A stretch of 64,000 nucleotides of DNA. It comes from UMGS1766 sp963597355. GTDB lineage: Bacteria; Bacillota; Clostridia; Oscillospirales; Oscillospiraceae. Shown here piece by piece: positions 1-7,498 of this stretch. The notes under the pieces are model-generated. The model was not told the DNA's origin. It worked only from the letters and a program-made list of their open reading frames with translations, and searched no databases. The translations under genes were made by a program, and so were the position numbers. The stretch covers positions 1-64,000 of the forward strand of contig CAVBPR010000002.1 in assembly GCA_963597355.1 (NCBI GenBank), read 5' to 3'. Each line of letters begins with the position of its first letter. The first letter of the stretch is position 1.

Positions 1-33
1 ATTGGGAAGGCAGGCTTTGGCGAACTGGCTTAA
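1..33 (+). CDS. C-terminal tail of an upstream gene (partial)
   Basis: The first 33 bases read as ten sense codons followed by TAA, giving the end IGKAGFGELA. They may be the last residues of a gene that begins before the window. The fragment is too short to identify, and the frame is chosen only because it is open to the window edge and stops just before the next leader. Confidence 0.3.
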   Translation: MGKAGFGELA

Positions 34-186
34 ATTTCACAGCTTGACAGTTTTGTGCAGGTGGCGGATAATAATGGAACAGAAGTTGCATTTTGCTACC
101 GACAAATAGAAAAGAGAAGTCTGGAAATGTTGCAATTCCAGATCTTCTTCCGTTTGGATGACATAAAATTGCAGGGGGTTTGTATT

Positions 187-636
187 ATGGAGGAAAAGGA
201 ACTGAGTGCACAGGAATGGCTGACCGATGAGATCGCCTTTATCAACGGCAAGATGGCAGCAACCCTGAACGGAAGAATGCAGGGAGAGCTGGTTTCCTGC
301 AATGAAGCAGAGCAGTCGATCACGCTGCGCTATCCTGTGCAGGATTGGCAGGTAAATGGACTGGGCACGCTGCACGGCGGCATGATTTCCACGATGATGG
401 ATCTGACCATGAGCATGGCAGTTTACTGCTATTCGCGCCAGACCATTCCGCCTACGATCACGATGACCGTGAACTATCTGCGCCCTGTGCCGATTGAGGA
501 CGGAGTGCACATTATGGCTCGGGTAACTTCCATCGGGAAACGCAATGCCACTGCCTATTGCGAGGCAATCATCCCCGGAACGGGCAAGGTGGCTGCTACG
601 GCAGTTGGCACCTATGCGATTATTCCGAAAAAATAA
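187..636 (+). CDS. PaaI-type hotdog-fold thioesterase
   Basis: A 149-residue cytosolic protein of the single-domain hotdog superfamily, whose members hydrolyse acyl-CoA or related thioesters; the substrate cannot be told here. The signature helix segment LGTLHGGMISTMMDLTMSMA lies near residues 58-77, with the His-Gly-Gly loop and the Asp expected at the active site of PaaI-type enzymes. The length matches the family (130-160). The frame is open further upstream to a GTG at position 55, but the ATG at 187 is preceded at 8 nt by AGGGGG and starts just before the conserved domain, so it is chosen. It stands alone: its own leader lies in front, and a hairpin and terminator separate it from pyruvate kinase. 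Confidence 0.8.
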   Translation: MEEKELSAQEWLTDEIAFINGKMAATLNGRMQGELVSCNEAEQSITLRYPVQDWQVNGLGTLHGGMISTMMDLTMSMAVYCYSRQTIPPTITMTVNYLRPVPIEDGVHIMARVTSIGKRNATAYCEAIIPGTGKVAATAVGTYAIIPKK

Positions 637-641
637 GAGAG

Positions 642-664
642 CATGCAGGGGTGTTTCCTGCATG
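642..664 (+). other. Short hairpin after the thioesterase gene
   Basis: CATGCAGG at 642-649 pairs perfectly with CCTGCATG at 657-664 around a 7-nt loop, six bases past the stop codon. No run of T follows, so it is a weak terminator at best or a 3'-end stabilising hairpin. Confidence 0.35.
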
Positions 665-684
665 ATGACGAGAGCCACAACAAG

Positions 685-707
685 GTTGACTTATGTCAAC
701 CTATAAT
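685..707 (+). promoter_or_regulatory. Palindrome GTTGAC-N4-GTCAAC beside a TATAAT box
   Basis: A perfect inverted repeat, GTTGAC at 685-690 and GTCAAC at 695-700, lies immediately before TATAAT at 702-707. The TTGACT inside the palindrome is only 10 nt from TATAAT, too close for a standard -35. The site could be an operator next to a -10 box, or chance. No coding sequence begins before the terminator at 752-785, so any transcript would be short. Confidence 0.3.
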
Positions 708-751
708 TCAAGTTCGATAACAGGCAATTTGTAGCGTTGAACGTATTTTTA

Positions 752-785
752 TAAAGCCTTCTTCGGCCTTTCGGAGAAGGCTTTA
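752..785 (+). terminator. Stem-loop terminator upstream of pyk
   Basis: TAAAGCCTTCT at 752-762 pairs over 11 bp with AGAAGGCTTTA at 775-785, with a 12-nt loop that can pair further. The following bases are T/A-rich (TATAT) but not a clean T run. It closes the thioesterase transcription unit and fills much of the 300-base gap before pyk, along with the palindrome at 685-707 and the promoter at 843-871. Confidence 0.6.
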
Positions 786-842
786 TATATTAGGACTGTG
801 ATTGTGTATTTGCACAAAATAGGCGTATCACGGTAGGATAAA

Positions 843-871
843 TTGAATCTGTCGGTTTCCTGTGCTAAGAT
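843..871 (+). promoter_or_regulatory. Sigma-A-type promoter of pyk
   Basis: TTGAAT at 843-848 and TAAGAT at 866-871 are separated by exactly 17 bp. An extended -10 TG (863-864) precedes the -10 box. The pyk start codon follows 65 bp downstream. Confidence 0.65.
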
Positions 872-936
872 GAACCTGACAAAAATCAGTTACCAGGTAA
901 TGACCCAAGGAAACACAGCGGAAGGAGTAAATCGAA

Positions 937-2352
937 ATGCGTAAAACAAAAATTGTCTGCACCATTGGCCCGGCAAGTTCAGATGAAGAGACTCTGACGG
1001 GCATGTGTCAAGCGGGCATGAATGTGGCACGATTGAATTTTTCTCATGGTACCCATGAAGAGCAGAGGGAGAAGGTGCGCTTGATCAAAAAAGTGAGAGA
1101 AAAGCTGAACCTTCCCGTTGCGATTATGCTGGATACGAAGGGGCCGGAATATCGCATTCGCACTTTTAAAGAGGGAAAAGTTATGCTTCAGGAAGGGGAA
1201 ATGTTCACCTTCACCACGCGGCAGGAAGAGGGGGATGAGCATCACGTTTCCGTCAGCTATGAAGGACTTGCGCGAGATCTGGAAATAGGAGACCGGGTTT
1301 TGGTCAATAACGGACTGCTTATTTTTGAGGTAAAAGAGCTGACCGATACCGATGTTATTTGCCAGATTCTTGTGGGAGGCGAATTGTCTGATCGGAAGAG
1401 CATGAGCTTTCCGAAAAAGGTTCTCAAGCAGATTTATCTCAGCGAGCAGGACAAACAGGATCTTTTGTTTGGCATTCAGGAAGATGTGGATTTCATTGCC
1501 TGTTCCTTTGTTTCCTGCAAGCAGGATTTGCTGGATGTGCGTGAATTTTTAAAGGCAAATGGCGCAACAGATGATATTGAATTGATTGCTAAGATTGAAA
1601 ACCAGGCGGGAATCGACAATATCGAAGAGATTTGCGAGGTTTGCAGCGGTATTATGATCGGCCGTGGCGACATGGGCGTGGAAATTCCCTTTGAGGAACT
1701 GCCGGCCATACAGAAACACCTGATCACAAAATGCCGCCTTTTAGGCAAGCGGGTGATTACAGCAACGGAGATGCTGGAATCCATGATTCACAACCCGAGA
1801 CCGACACGTGCTGAGATTTCCGATGTTGCGAATGCGGTGTATGATGGCACCAGTGCGATTATGCTTTCCGGCGAAACGGCGGCCGGTAAATATCCTGTTC
1901 TGACCGTGGAAACCATGTCTCGCATCGCAGAAAAGACGGAAGAGAGCATTGATTACAGCCATCTGCTTACCAGATCGAATTTCCAGATTAAAAATACGGT
2001 TGATGCGCTGTCCCATGCAACCTGCGGTGTGGCGATTGATATTCAGGCGGCGGCAATTGTGGTCTGCTCCCTGTCGGGAATGACAGCGCGCATGGTATCG
2101 CGTTTCCGTCCGCCGGTGGACATTTTGGGCTTGACAACAAATGAAAAAACCTGGCGCAAGCTTGCCCTTTCCTGGGGCGTTATTCCTAAGCTGTGTGAAG
2201 TGTATGAATCCACAGATGTGCTGTTCTATACGGCAAAACAGATGGCCAAAACCGAGTTCCATCTTTCAACAGGAGACCGGTTGGTGATTACCGCCGGACT
2301 TGTGAACGGCATGTCAGGCAATACGAATCTGATAAAAGTGGAAACACTATAA
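937..2352 (+). CDS. pyk: Pyruvate kinase
   Basis: Cytosolic glycolytic enzyme converting phosphoenolpyruvate and ADP to pyruvate and ATP. The 471-residue protein has the family layout: start of the (beta/alpha)8 barrel with NVARLNFSHG near residue 30, LDTKGPE near 64, an inserted B domain to about 165, the catalytic KIENQ lysine segment at 219-223, GRGDMGVE at 242-249, and the ITATEML/NPRPTRAE block near 275-295. It ends after the allosteric C domain and lacks the extra PEP-utiliser domain found in Bacillus pyruvate kinases. The usual GPEIRTG is GPEYRIRTF here, a small insertion. GGAAGGAG precedes the ATG. It has its own promoter and terminator and is a single-gene unit. Confidence 0.97.
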   Translation: MRKTKIVCTIGPASSDEETLTGMCQAGMNVARLNFSHGTHEEQREKVRLIKKVREKLNLPVAIMLDTKGPEYRIRTFKEGKVMLQEGEMFTFTTRQEEGDEHHVSVSYEGLARDLEIGDRVLVNNGLLIFEVKELTDTDVICQILVGGELSDRKSMSFPKKVLKQIYLSEQDKQDLLFGIQEDVDFIACSFVSCKQDLLDVREFLKANGATDDIELIAKIENQAGIDNIEEICEVCSGIMIGRGDMGVEIPFEELPAIQKHLITKCRLLGKRVITATEMLESMIHNPRPTRAEISDVANAVYDGTSAIMLSGETAAGKYPVLTVETMSRIAEKTEESIDYSHLLTRSNFQIKNTVDALSHATCGVAIDIQAAAIVVCSLSGMTARMVSRFRPPVDILGLTTNEKTWRKLALSWGVIPKLCEVYESTDVLFYTAKQMAKTEFHLSTGDRLVITAGLVNGMSGNTNLIKVETL

Positions 2353-2358
2353 AAATTT

Positions 2359-2390
2359 AAACCCGGAACGAAACCTCGCTCCGGGTTTAT
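2359..2390 (+). terminator. Terminator of pyk
   Basis: AAACCCGGA at 2359-2367 pairs perfectly with TCCGGGTTT at 2380-2388 around a 12-nt loop, seven bases after the pyk stop; the T run is short. Confidence 0.7.
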
Positions 2391-2427
2391 GCTCTCTTCA
2401 AGAGCGGGGGATTGATGGGGGAACAGG

Positions 2428-2456
2428 TTGACAGTTTGCGGTAAGAAGTGGATAAT
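2428..2456 (+). promoter_or_regulatory. Promoter of the radical-SAM pair
   Basis: A perfect -35 TTGACA at 2428-2433 and GATAAT at 2451-2456 with 17-bp spacing, about 100 bp before the radical-SAM gene. Confidence 0.7.
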
Positions 2457-2558
2457 GATGAGGCTGTAGTTATTATTTCATGCTTTCTTTGCATCTGGGA
2501 ATTTATTTTACGGGTGCATTGTTTTTGAAACGGCGACAACATGAAGGAGGGATTTTAT

Positions 2559-4424
2559 TTGGATCCTCGCTTAAAACGAATTTTGCCTCGAGTGCAGAAA
2601 CCGGCGCGGTATACCGGTGGTGAGTATCGAGAGATTCAAAAGGACAAAAGCCAGGTTGATTTGCGATTTGCGTTTTGTTTCCCGGATACATACGAAATTG
2701 GTATGTCGAATTTGGGAATGCGGATTCTTTACGGTGTGATGAACCGGATGAACGGTGTGTGGTGCGAGCGCTGTTTTGCACCGTGGCCGGATATGGAAGC
2801 GGAGATGCGTGCTGCCGGTATTCCGCTTTATGCATTGGAAAGCGGCGACAGCCTGCGGGACTTTGATTTTATCGGGTTTTCGCTGGGCTATGAGATGGCG
2901 TATACCAATGTGCTGAATATGCTGGATTTGGCTGGCCTTCCGATTCGCGCCGCTGATCGGGATGATACCATGCCGGTGGTGATTGCCGGCGGAACCTGCG
3001 CTTATAATGGAGAACCGCTTGCCGACTTTGTAGACATTTTTTCGCTTGGCGAGGGCGAAGATGTTACGGTTGAGATGCTGGAGCTCTACCGGCAGGGGAA
3101 AAGAGAGGGATGGACCAAGAAGGAATACCTGCGCCGCGCTGCACAGGTACCCGGGCTGTATGTCCCGTCTCTGTATGATGTAACGTATCGGCCGGATGGA
3201 ACAGTGGAGGCAATTACGCCTCGGGACGGAGCACCGGCAACCATTACCAAGCGCATTATTCAGGACTTGGATGAGGCGTTTTTCCCAACCGACACGATCA
3301 TCCCCTCTACCGAGATTGTACATGACCGGGTCATGCTGGAATTGTTTCGCGGCTGTATTCGCGGCTGCCGCTTCTGTCAGGCGGGTTACTGTTACCGTCC
3401 GGTTCGGCCGAAAAGCCTACAGCTGCTGATTGATCAGGGAATTGAGGCATGTCAGAACTCGGGTTATCAGGAAATGACCTTGTCTTCGCTGTCTTCCAGT
3501 GACTATCGTCAATTGGAGGGCTTATGCGACGGACTTCTGGCTTATTGCGATGGAAAGAATATCAACTTGAATTTACCGTCGCTTCGCGCCGATGGGTTCT
3601 CTATGTCCATTATGGAAAAGCTTCAGCGCTCCCGTAAGAGCAGCATTACCTTTGCTCCGGAGGCGGGCACACAGCGGCTTCGGGATGCAATCAACAAGAA
3701 CGTCACGGAAGAAGATTTGTTGAAGTCCTGCCGCACTGTGTTTGAAGGCGGCTGCAATGCGGTAAAGCTTTATTTTATGCTGGGTCTGCCGACGGAAACG
3801 GACGAGGATGTGCTGGGGATTGCCGATCTGGCGGATAAGGTTTATCGCACATGGAAGCAGTATGCGGTCAGCCGCGCGCGGGGCATACGAATTACCGTAT
3901 CAACCAGTTTCTTTGTGCCCAAACCGTTTACGCCATTCCAATGGGAAGCGCAGATCTCCATGGAAGAATATCAGCGCAGAGTGCAGCTTTTGCGCAGCGC
4001 GATTACCAATAAATCGATTATTTATAATTGGCATGATCCGGATACCTCCTATCTTGAAGCGGTTTTTGCCCGGGGAGATCGCCGTTTGGGCGCTGCAATG
4101 GAAGAGGCATGGAAAAATGGCGCAAAGTTCGATTCCTGGAGTGAGTATTTCAACCTGGATCGCTGGATGAAAGCGTTTTCGACCTGTGGAATTGATCCCG
4201 ACTTCTATGCGACCAGAGAGCGAAATGCAGACGAGGTTCTGCCATGGAGTCATATTTCGGTAGGAGTGAATCCCAAATACTTCTGGCGTGAGCGTCAGCA
4301 GGCGTATAAGAGCGTGATTACTCCCGACTGCCGCGTAAAATGCATGGGCTGCGGTGCGGATAAATTGCTCGCTTGTGGGAAATGCGATGAGCCGCTGACG
4401 CGACGGGAAAGGGGAGAGGTGTAA
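2559..4424 (+). CDS. TIGR03960-family radical SAM protein
   Basis: A 621-residue protein of the TIGR03960 family: an N-terminal B12-binding-like Rossmann region (to about residue 240) followed by a radical SAM barrel. The [4Fe-4S] ligands are in GCIRGCRFCQAG (C-x3-C-x2-C) near residue 268-277. The C-terminus has a further Cys cluster (CMGCGADKLLACGKC) that could bind another metal or cluster. The family is thought to act on RNA or ribosome-linked substrates, but its reaction is not established. The frame has an ATG at 2541, but AAGGAGG at 2544-2550 lies inside it and is spaced 8 nt before TTG at 2559, so TTG is the likelier start. It pairs with the next gene, as it does widely in Clostridia; in some relatives the two are fused. 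Confidence 0.85.
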   Translation: MDPRLKRILPRVQKPARYTGGEYREIQKDKSQVDLRFAFCFPDTYEIGMSNLGMRILYGVMNRMNGVWCERCFAPWPDMEAEMRAAGIPLYALESGDSLRDFDFIGFSLGYEMAYTNVLNMLDLAGLPIRAADRDDTMPVVIAGGTCAYNGEPLADFVDIFSLGEGEDVTVEMLELYRQGKREGWTKKEYLRRAAQVPGLYVPSLYDVTYRPDGTVEAITPRDGAPATITKRIIQDLDEAFFPTDTIIPSTEIVHDRVMLELFRGCIRGCRFCQAGYCYRPVRPKSLQLLIDQGIEACQNSGYQEMTLSSLSSSDYRQLEGLCDGLLAYCDGKNINLNLPSLRADGFSMSIMEKLQRSRKSSITFAPEAGTQRLRDAINKNVTEEDLLKSCRTVFEGGCNAVKLYFMLGLPTETDEDVLGIADLADKVYRTWKQYAVSRARGIRITVSTSFFVPKPFTPFQWEAQISMEEYQRRVQLLRSAITNKSIIYNWHDPDTSYLEAVFARGDRRLGAAMEEAWKNGAKFDSWSEYFNLDRWMKAFSTCGIDPDFYATRERNADEVLPWSHISVGVNPKYFWRERQQAYKSVITPDCRVKCMGCGADKLLACGKCDEPLTRRERGEV

Positions 4425-4427
4425 GTT

Positions 4428-5105
4428 ATGGCACATATGCATAAGCATAGGCTGTTGTTTGCAAAAACCGGAAGAGCCTGCTATATTTCTCACCTTGATC
4501 TGATGCGAACCTTTCCAAGAGCGTTTCTCCGCGCGGACTTAAAAGTAAAACAAACGGAAGGATTCAATCAGCATTCCTTTGTTTCCATCGCATTGCCCCT
4601 TTCTCTGGGTTATTCCAGCTGCTGTGAAATTCTGGAATTTGAACTGATCAGTCCTGTTCCGCTGGAAGAAGTGCCTTCTCAATTAAATGCAGTGCTGCCG
4701 GAAGGAATTGAAGTGCTGCAGTGCTATGAATCCCAGGTGCCGGTGAAGCAAATCGGCTGGCTGGATTGGGAGTGCCGGCTGCACTTTGATTCCGGTGTGC
4801 CGGAGGGCGTGACGGAAGAGTTCCTCAATTTGTACCGGGCGGAAAGTCTGGTAATTCAGAAGCCATCCAAAAAAGCAAAGCGCGGTTTTACAGAGGTAGA
4901 TCTGATTCCGATGATTCACTCCCTTGATCTACAGCCTTCGGAAGAGGGGTTGATCCTTCGTGCCACATTGGCGGCGCAGAACCCGGGGTTAAATCCGGAG
5001 TTGTTGATTGCAACGGCAAAGGCACAATGTTCCAATTTTCAGCCGGATTTTGTGGAGTATCATCGCAGCGAGGTAAGAAATACAAATTTTGAGGTATTTC
5101 GTTAA
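4428..5105 (+). CDS. TIGR03936 / DUF2344 radical-SAM-linked protein
   Basis: 225 residues, starting three bases after the stop of the radical-SAM gene, behind GGGAGAGG. Family TIGR03936 (DUF2344) is found almost only beside or fused to TIGR03960 proteins, so it is probably the partner or substrate-binding subunit of that enzyme. The N-terminus (KHRLLFAKTGRACYISHLDL) and the following segment with KQTEGFNQHSFVSIALPLSLGYSS match the family. No catalytic motif is recognisable. The reading frame ends just before the rplS promoter, so transcription of L19 is separate. Confidence 0.8.
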   Translation: MAHMHKHRLLFAKTGRACYISHLDLMRTFPRAFLRADLKVKQTEGFNQHSFVSIALPLSLGYSSCCEILEFELISPVPLEEVPSQLNAVLPEGIEVLQCYESQVPVKQIGWLDWECRLHFDSGVPEGVTEEFLNLYRAESLVIQKPSKKAKRGFTEVDLIPMIHSLDLQPSEEGLILRATLAAQNPGLNPELLIATAKAQCSNFQPDFVEYHRSEVRNTNFEVFR

Positions 5106-5112
5106 AAAAGGC

Positions 5113-5141
5113 TTGCAATTATAATTTTCACATGGTAAAAT
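5113..5141 (+). promoter_or_regulatory. Promoter of rplS
   Basis: TTGCAA at 5113-5118 and TAAAAT at 5136-5141, spacing 17 bp, with TG at 5133-5134 making an extended -10. A leader of about 70 nt follows before rplS. Its 5' part can form a small hairpin around AGGGGCGTTCCTCT, but no known L19 leader motif could be confirmed by eye. Confidence 0.7.
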
Positions 5142-5218
5142 AGCTCGGTTAATAAGGGGCGTTCCTCTGCGCAGACAAATAAGACGCATGAACACCTATA
5201 AAAACAGGAGGAAAACTC

Positions 5219-5563
5219 ATGAGCAATCTGATCGAGGTTCTTGACGCACAGAACGTTAAGAGCGAGCTTCCCGTTGTCGAGGTCGGCAGCACCGTTCGTG
5301 TACACATCAAGATTAAGGAAGGTTCCAAGGAGCGTATCCAGGTCTTTGAAGGTACAGTCATTGCTAAGAAGCATGGCGGCGTAGGCGAGACTTTCACTGT
5401 CCGTCGTATTTCCTATGGCGTTGGTGTTGAGAAGGTATTCCCTGTCAACTCTCCTAACGTGGTCAAGGTCGAGACTGTCCGTAAGGGCAAGGTTCGCCGT
5501 GCCAAGCTGTATTATCTGCGCGGTCGCGTGGGCAAGGCAGCAAAGGTCAAGGAGAAGCTGTAA
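5219..5563 (+). CDS. rplS: 50S ribosomal protein L19 (bL19)
   Basis: 114 residues, the normal length. bL19 sits at the 30S-50S interface of the large subunit. Diagnostic segments are VRVHIKIKEGSKERIQVFEG, the HGGVGETFTVRRISYGVGVE block and the C-terminal KVRRAKLYYLRGRVGKAAKVKE. Codon choice is strongly biased (CGT, AAG, GTC/GTT), as in highly expressed genes. CAGGAGG lies 8 nt before ATG. It has its own promoter and a strong terminator, so it is monocistronic. In many Firmicutes rplS follows trmD, but here that neighbour is absent. Confidence 0.98.
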   Translation: MSNLIEVLDAQNVKSELPVVEVGSTVRVHIKIKEGSKERIQVFEGTVIAKKHGGVGETFTVRRISYGVGVEKVFPVNSPNVVKVETVRKGKVRRAKLYYLRGRVGKAAKVKEKL

Positions 5564-5569
5564 TCCTCA

Positions 5570-5605
5570 TGCAAAAGATAGGAGCGGGAAACCGCTCCTT
5601 TTTGC
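5570..5605 (+). terminator. Terminator of rplS
   Basis: AGGAGCGG (5580-5587), GAAA tetraloop, CCGCTCCT (5592-5599), then TTTTT to 5603. Flanking GCAAAA and TTTTGC can extend the stem, which makes this a strong intrinsic terminator. Confidence 0.9.
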
Positions 5606-5645
5606 ATATCCAGAAGAAAACCAGCGGAGAAAGGAAGCGAGACAG

Positions 5646-6503
5646 ATGAATATACAGTGGTATCCGGGACATATGACAAAAACCCGGCGCATGATTGCGG
5701 AGAATTTGAAGACGGTGGACGTCGTGGCGGAAATCGTAGACGCCCGTATCCCTGTTTCAAGCCGCAATCCGGACATTGATGATTTAATCGGCACAAAGCC
5801 GAGGCTGATTATATTGAACCGGGCAGATCAGGCGGATCCGGAGATGAACAAAGTCTGGGGAGATTATTTCCGCCAAAAGGGATTTGCAGTTATGGAAACA
5901 GATGCAAATTCCGGCAAAGGAGTTGGACAATTTTCGCCCATGGTTCGTTCTCTGCTGAAAGACCAGATTGCATCCTGGTCAGCAAAAGGGCTGGTAGGAC
6001 GAAAGGTACGCGCCATGGTGGTGGGAGTACCGAACGTGGGAAAGTCCACCTTTATCAATAAGGTGGCAAAAAAGAAGTCTGCCATTGCCCAAAACCGTCC
6101 TGGTGTTACGCGTGGGAAGCAATGGGTTGGCGTTGACAATTCATTGGAGCTGCTGGATACACCGGGCATTCTCTGGCCCAAATTTGAGGATCAGTCGATC
6201 GGTTTGAATCTGGCATATACCGGTGCGGTAAAAGATGATATCATGGATCTGGAGGAACTGGCTTCCAATCTTATGGCATTGCTGGCAGAGCGCTATCCGG
6301 AGGCGATTAAGAACCGCTACAAGATTGACTGGACTGAGGAAATGCAGGGTTGGGAACTGCTGGAGGCAGCAGGACGGAAACGGGGATTTCTGATCTCCGG
6401 CGGAGAAGTAAACCTGGAGCGTATGAGTCGGGTGCTGCTGGAAGAATATCGTTCCGGGAAGCTGGGACGGTTCACTCTGGAGCGTCCGGAAGAGGCAAAT
6501 TAA
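5646..6503 (+). CDS. rbgA: Ribosome biogenesis GTPase RbgA (YlqF)
   Basis: Circularly permuted GTPase needed for late 50S assembly in Firmicutes. The 285-residue protein begins MNIQWYPGHMTKTRR, the family's conserved N-terminus, and has the permuted order G4 (LNRADQ, near residue 57), then G1 (GVPNVGKST, near 127), G2 and G3 (DTPGI, near 172), then the C-terminal RNA-binding helical domain. The frame is open far upstream across rplS, but that is a shadow; the ATG at 5646 follows AAAGGAAG and matches the family start. It is the first gene of an overlapping run with rnhB, yraN, the dipeptidase, thrC and a phosphoesterase. Confidence 0.95.
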   Translation: MNIQWYPGHMTKTRRMIAENLKTVDVVAEIVDARIPVSSRNPDIDDLIGTKPRLIILNRADQADPEMNKVWGDYFRQKGFAVMETDANSGKGVGQFSPMVRSLLKDQIASWSAKGLVGRKVRAMVVGVPNVGKSTFINKVAKKKSAIAQNRPGVTRGKQWVGVDNSLELLDTPGILWPKFEDQSIGLNLAYTGAVKDDIMDLEELASNLMALLAERYPEAIKNRYKIDWTEEMQGWELLEAAGRKRGFLISGGEVNLERMSRVLLEEYRSGKLGRFTLERPEEAN

Positions 6504-7112
6504 ATGGAAAATGTGATATTTGATCCTATGGCGCTGGAAAAACAGGCGCATGAATCCGGCTACGCCATTGTCTGCGGTGCAGATGAGGCCGGGGCAGGCC
6601 CGTTGGCGGGAGCGGTTTTTGCAGCGGCTGTCGTTTTGCCGGAACAATATGATCTGCCCTATTTGACGGACTCCAAAAAAGTCACGCCAAAGCGCCGCGA
6701 AGTTCTGTTTGATCTCATTCAGGAGCAGGCGCTGGATTGGGCGGTTGCGTCGGTAAGTGAGCAGGAAATTGACGAGATCAATATTCTGAACGCCCGTTTA
6801 AAGGCGATGGATCTGGCAATTCATCAATTGCACACCTTGCCGGATTTTGCATTGATTGACGGAAACCGAGATAAGGGAATTCGCGTTGCGCATCGCACGG
6901 TTGTTCACGGAGACAGTCTTTCCGCATCTATTTCAGCGGCATCAATTCTGGCAAAAGTCAGTCGGGATCGTTATATGATGGAGATGGCAGAGCAATATCC
7001 CGAGTACCATTTTGAGCAACATAAGGGCTATGGAACGAAACTGCACTATGAAATGCTGCGAAAATATGGACCGTGCCCGATACACCGGCGGACTTTTTTG
7101 AAAAATCTATGA
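6504..7112 (+). CDS. rnhB: Ribonuclease HII
   Basis: 202-residue endonuclease that cuts the RNA strand of RNA-DNA hybrids and starts removal of single ribonucleotides from DNA. Its four acidic metal ligands are visible: D27 and E28 in GADEAG, D119 in LIDGN and D137 in HGDS, with the SAASILAKVSRD block after. The family's G-R-G motif directly after the first Asp-Glu is G30-A31-G32 here, so the Arg that normally contacts the RNA-DNA junction is absent (codon GCA in the raw sequence). The ATG starts at the base right after the rbgA stop, which implies translational coupling. rbgA-rnhB-yraN is a common order in Firmicutes. Confidence 0.93.
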   Translation: MENVIFDPMALEKQAHESGYAIVCGADEAGAGPLAGAVFAAAVVLPEQYDLPYLTDSKKVTPKRREVLFDLIQEQALDWAVASVSEQEIDEINILNARLKAMDLAIHQLHTLPDFALIDGNRDKGIRVAHRTVVHGDSLSASISAASILAKVSRDRYMMEMAEQYPEYHFEQHKGYGTKLHYEMLRKYGPCPIHRRTFLKNL

Positions 7113-7483
7113 GTTCTCAAACGACATTGATTGGTCGCTGGGGCGAGGTGCAGGTGGGAAAATGGCTGCAAAAACAGGGGTATTCTTTGCTGGCTTCCGG
7201 TTATCGATGCCGGATGGGAGAAATTGACCTTATTGCAAAAAAGGGGAATACGCTGGCATTTGTGGAAGTGAAACTGCGAAAAAATGCTCAGTTTTCCACA
7301 GCAAGGGAACAGGTGACTCCGGCAAAGCAGAGGCGCATTCATACAACGGCACAACTCTATTTAGCTCAGAATCCAAACCTTGCAGACTGTTTTTGCCGAT
7401 TTGATGTCGCAGAGGTATATGCGCCCCAGGGAATGGAAACGAAGAAACCGGAGATCAATTATCTTGAAAATGCTTTTTGGTAA
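7109..7483 (+). CDS. yraN: YraN family (UPF0102) nuclease-fold protein
   Basis: 124 residues with a restriction-endonuclease-like fold: RWGEVQVGKWLQKQGY near the start, then GEIDLIAKKGNTLAFVEVK, which carries the Asp and E-x-K of the PD-(D/E)XK core. The family is often found next to rnhB and its cellular role is not settled. The start is the ATG in an ATGA overlap with the rnhB stop; an upstream GTG at 7073 would place 12 extra residues inside rnhB. Confidence 0.88.
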   Translation: MSSQTTLIGRWGEVQVGKWLQKQGYSLLASGYRCRMGEIDLIAKKGNTLAFVEVKLRKNAQFSTAREQVTPAKQRRIHTTAQLYLAQNPNLADCFCRFDVAEVYAPQGMETKKPEINYLENAFW

Positions 7484-7498
7484 GGTGACATATTGGCG

